A DNA stretch of 44,883 nucleotides, from NCBI GenBank assembly GCA_019116285.1, contig DXBX01000083.1, positions 1 to 44,883 on the forward strand, read 5' to 3'. Below the pieces are notes generated by a model. The model saw only the letters and a list, made by a program, of their open reading frames with translations. It searched no databases and had not been told where the DNA came from. The position numbers were made by a program, and so were the translations under genes. The DNA comes from Candidatus Bacteroides merdigallinarum (lineage in GTDB: Bacteria; Bacteroidota; Bacteroidia; Bacteroidales; Bacteroidaceae). This document shows positions 42,432 to 44,883 of this stretch, piece by piece; position 1 is the stretch's first letter; each line of letters opens with the position of its first letter.

Positions 42432-43640
42432 ATGAGGAGTACTTTCAAGACCGTCTTCTATGTAAACGGAAGCAAGGAAAAGAATGGAATTGTCCCCATC
42501 ATGGGACGGGTTACAATCAACGGGACTATCGCACAGTTCAGTTGCAAGCAGCGTATCTCCAAGGATTTGTGGGATGCTAAAGGCAACAGGGCGAAAGGCA
42601 AGAGCCGCGAGGCGGTGACGGTGAACTATGCGCTTGACAACATCAAGGCGCAGATAACGAAGCACTACCAGCGGCTTTCCGACCGTGAGGCATTTGTCAC
42701 GGCTGAAATGGTACGCAACGCCTATCAAGGCATCGGCACGGAGTATGAAACATTGTTACGGGCCTTTGACAAGGAGAATGAGGCGTTTGCCAAGCGGGTG
42801 GGCAAAGACCGCTCCAAGCGTACGTACCAGAAGTACCTGACCGTCCGCAAATACGTAGCGGAGTTTATTAAGAGGCAGTACAAGCGGACGGACATGGCGA
42901 TGAACGAATTGACGGAGGATTTCATCCGTGACTACTGCCTGTACCTGCGAAACGAGGTCGGGCTGGCGCAATCGTCCGTGTGGATATACTCCATACCGTT
43001 GAAACACATCGTCACCACGGCGCACTACAATGGCAAGATACCGAGAAACCCGTTTGCGATGTACCACGTTGACCCCGACCACAAGGAACGAGGCTTTCTC
43101 ACGGAAGATGAAATTCAGGCGTTGAGTACAATCAGTCTGGACAATCCCAACTTCGCATTGGCGAGGGATTTGTTCCTGTTCGGTTGCTGGACTGGCATCT
43201 CGTTCACGGACATCAAGAACCTGACCACCGATAACATCGTTGAGATGAATGGCGCATCATGGATTGTGTCGAAACGCCAAAAGACGGGCGTACCGTTCCA
43301 AATCAAGCTGATGGACATCCCCATGCAGATAATCAGGCGTTACGAGCCGTTCAGAAGAGACAAGCGACTTTTCAACATCGGCTCGCTTGACATGGTGAAC
43401 AAACGCATCAAGGCTGTGGCGAAGAAATGCGGGATAGAAAAGCCGGTTTCATTCCATTTGAGCCGCCATTCATTCGCTGTTTTGGCATTGAATTACGGTA
43501 TGCCGATAGAGAGCGTGAGCAAGATTTTGGGGCATACGAATATAACCACCACGCAAATTTACGCGAAGGTGACCAACGCTAAACTTGAAAACGACATATC
43601 CGCCTTTGAGAGCAAGATAAGCGGACGTTTCGTCCTATAA
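42432..43640 (+). CDS. Tyrosine recombinase/integrase of a Bacteroides mobile element
   Basis: 402 aa. N-terminal arm-binding domain (to about 100), then a SAM-like core-binding domain (about 110-200, DFIRDYCLYLRNEV), then the catalytic domain. Catalytic residues: HLSRHSFAV (His-x-x-Arg), LGHTNITTTQIYAKV (His and nucleophile Tyr) and a Lys in SKRQKTG. At the first Arg position the sequence reads FGCWTGISFTDIKNL, with Ser, as described for IntDOT. This marks the CTnDOT-like integrase group, which tolerates mismatches in the crossover region. It drives excision and integration of the element whose edge follows. It is followed 10 bases later by the RhuM-like gene. Confidence 0.93.
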   Translation: MRSTFKTVFYVNGSKEKNGIVPIMGRVTINGTIAQFSCKQRISKDLWDAKGNRAKGKSREAVTVNYALDNIKAQITKHYQRLSDREAFVTAEMVRNAYQGIGTEYETLLRAFDKENEAFAKRVGKDRSKRTYQKYLTVRKYVAEFIKRQYKRTDMAMNELTEDFIRDYCLYLRNEVGLAQSSVWIYSIPLKHIVTTAHYNGKIPRNPFAMYHVDPDHKERGFLTEDEIQALSTISLDNPNFALARDLFLFGCWTGISFTDIKNLTTDNIVEMNGASWIVSKRQKTGVPFQIKLMDIPMQIIRRYEPFRRDKRLFNIGSLDMVNKRIKAVAKKCGIEKPVSFHLSRHSFAVLALNYGMPIESVSKILGHTNITTTQIYAKVTNAKLENDISAFESKISGRFVL

Positions 43641-43650
43641 CGCACAGTCT

Positions 43651-44013
43651 ATGGAACGGACAACAATCACGATGGACGGGTGCGGCAGGATTGCCGTGCC
43701 GTCCGATGCCGCCAACGTGTGGATGAACGAAATGGAGTTGGTAAGGCTGTTCGATGTAATCGCCCCGACACTCCGTGCCGCCATCCGAGCCGTGTATAAG
43801 AGCGGAGTGCTGAAGCCTTGCGATGTGGAAAGGCGCATCAGGCTTCCCAACGGTTATTGTGCGGAGGCGTATGCCCTGCCAATGGTCGTGGCAATCGCTT
43901 TCCGTATCAACACACCCAATGCCGCAAGGGTACGCAACGCCCTGTTGGAAAGGCTGTGCTTGCGAAAAGACAGACAAGTGCTATTTTTCTTTTCGTCGCC
44001 AAATGTTTTGTGA
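43651..44013 (+). CDS. RhuM-like protein of a mobile element
   Basis: 120 aa. Blocks WMNEMELVRLFDVI, LRAAIRAVYKSGVL, GYCAEAYALPMVVAIAFRI and the ANAARVRNALLERL-like tail match the RhuM/virulence-protein fold, which begins with a winged-helix-like part. These proteins often sit next to integrases in Bacteroides conjugative elements, as here with a 10-base gap, and may regulate excision. Function is not proven. The upstream gene stops just before, so translation may be coupled. Confidence 0.7.
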   Translation: MERTTITMDGCGRIAVPSDAANVWMNEMELVRLFDVIAPTLRAAIRAVYKSGVLKPCDVERRIRLPNGYCAEAYALPMVVAIAFRINTPNAARVRNALLERLCLRKDRQVLFFFSSPNVL

Positions 44014-44883
44014 ACGGGTTTGTTGAACGGTTGTTTAGGTCGTATATTACAGAACATCAATGCGTTATCTTCACTTCTCAATAATTCAAAACTTTCAGAC
44101 TTGCCTACAAGTCTGCCGGAATACGGCATGGTAATTTGCATGAGTGCTATTTATTATTTTGATGAATTGATGAAAGTATATATAAACATAAAGAATAACA
44201 GCGGTTTACATCCTCATCAAACTCTCAACAAAAGGATATGGCTGATGAAAAGAGAAAACGGACACAGCCTTACTCATCGCTTTTCTTTTGACAAGCGGTT
44301 TGATGAAAGAATGTTGAGCATGTATCGCTATGACTTTTAGTATGTTAAGTCGCCCATTCATCAATTCATCGGATTTTCATTCATCATCAAGCCTGCTGTG
44401 GAAGCAACGGAGGTGAGTATCGCCATCCGCAGGCTGGCCAGACGGACTTCCGTTCTGCCGACCGACAAGGGAAAACCGACACCGCCGCAGGCTTTTGGGA
44501 ACAAAAGCCATAGCTCATTATGGCGTTTTCTTCACGCACCGCTGACGCTCATGCTAAAAACTCCCCAATGAGCCAGTGGGGTTGCCCCCTGAACGCCCCC
44601 GTTTGCTTCCGAAAGAAGCTGCGAGCAGTCCTTTGAGTTGCCCAAAGTTTATGAGTTGTTTTAAAGTCTGAACTCTGTTTTTATGGTAGCAAGTTTGTGT
44701 TTCGGGCATACCGAAGCTGTTTGCTATCATCCCATAGCGGGAATTTATATACATCTTAGAAGCTGTTTTGAATTTCTCCAAAAAGTTTTTCTTGGCTTGA
44801 TGTATCCGTTTTCGTGTGTGCTTTGGGCGATTTTTTGGTCCTTTTCGCTCCTGTTCTTCGTCAGATAGCCCGCTATCTTCCTC
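44014..44883. other. Noncoding end of the mobile element, hairpin rich
   Basis: No reading frame here is convincing; the 106-codon frame at 44020 has no recognisable domain. The stretch holds GC-rich inverted repeats. One is CCCCA (44563-44567) with TGGGG (44577-44581), and the same GGGG can pair with CCCC at 44585-44588. Another is AGATAGC (44863-44869) with GCTATCT (44872-44878). Such sequence, between integrase and mobilization genes of Bacteroides elements, often contains the transfer origin, but I cannot identify nic. The real mobilization genes would begin beyond the window. Confidence 0.5.

Noticed and set aside
44020..44340. 106-codon plus-strand frame after the RhuM-like gene
   Set aside because: Overlapping, no recognisable domain or promoter; composition unlike the neighbours.
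44554..44781. 75-codon minus-strand frame near the right end
   Set aside because: It reads through the hairpin region; no family and no promoter found.

Overview
The window looks like a chromosome segment of a gut Bacteroidales, most likely Bacteroides or Phocaeicola. It carries fimbrillin lipoproteins of the FimA/Mfa type, a TPR-AraC membrane regulator, a PorT-like barrel, AddAB, a CTnDOT-style integrase, many lipoproteins with acidic residues after the lipidated Cys, and repeated matches to the Bacteroides -7 promoter element TAnnTTTG in place of E. coli-type -10 boxes. I see no tRNA, rRNA or CRISPR array.

Layout. (1) 1-734 has no convincing gene. (2) 735-9423, all minus strand, is a fimbria-like surface locus. 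Read in transcription order it has a membrane-bound TPR-AraC regulator, a DUF3575 protein with an extra N-terminal membrane module, a FimB/Mfa2 anchor-type subunit, three consecutive fimbrillins, a DUF4160-DUF2442 pair with its own promoter, and a fourth fimbrillin. (3) 9424-10606 holds a divergent promoter region with a striking 10-bp-phased repeat array and a DUF6266 gene. (4) 10631-19956, minus strand, is a probable operon: LysM/periplasmic-binding-fold protein, PorT-like barrel, ThiE-like protein, AddA and AddB. (5) 20146-25150, plus strand, has uvrA, a YbaK deacylase and a POT peptide transporter. (6) 25287-32997 is a mixed housekeeping and transport region: GNAT, PadR with PspC, DUF1460 amidase-like, OPT transporter, DUF1573, MATE and CrcB. 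(7) 33313-37178, plus strand, has a PurF-like protein lacking the glutaminase cysteine, pepT and gcvT. (8) 37339-42051 is a cluster of exported redox-type proteins (Tat-type flavodoxin, ABM monooxygenase, cyclophilin-like protein), a DUF4377 lipoprotein, a Crp/Fnr regulator and a small unknown gene. It also holds two damaged genes: an AraC regulator with its middle deleted, and an exported aldo/keto reductase cut from its signal peptide by one frameshift in a five-base homopolymer. (9) 42432-44883 is the edge of an integrated conjugative or mobilizable element: a tyrosine integrase, a RhuM-like protein and a hairpin-rich noncoding stretch.

How the parts fit. The TPR-AraC protein probably senses a periplasmic condition and controls the fimbrial operon, whose likely promoter lies just after the regulator gene. 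AddA and AddB together make a recombination nuclease-helicase. PadR and PspC form a self-contained envelope-stress-type pair. Exported flavodoxin, ABM, cyclophilin-like protein and reductase would form a periplasmic redox module whose neighbouring regulator and reductase are both disrupted here. The points most worth following are the frameshifted reductase, the internally deleted AraC gene, the Cys-less PurF homologue with its structured leader, and the helically phased repeat array upstream of the DUF6266 gene.
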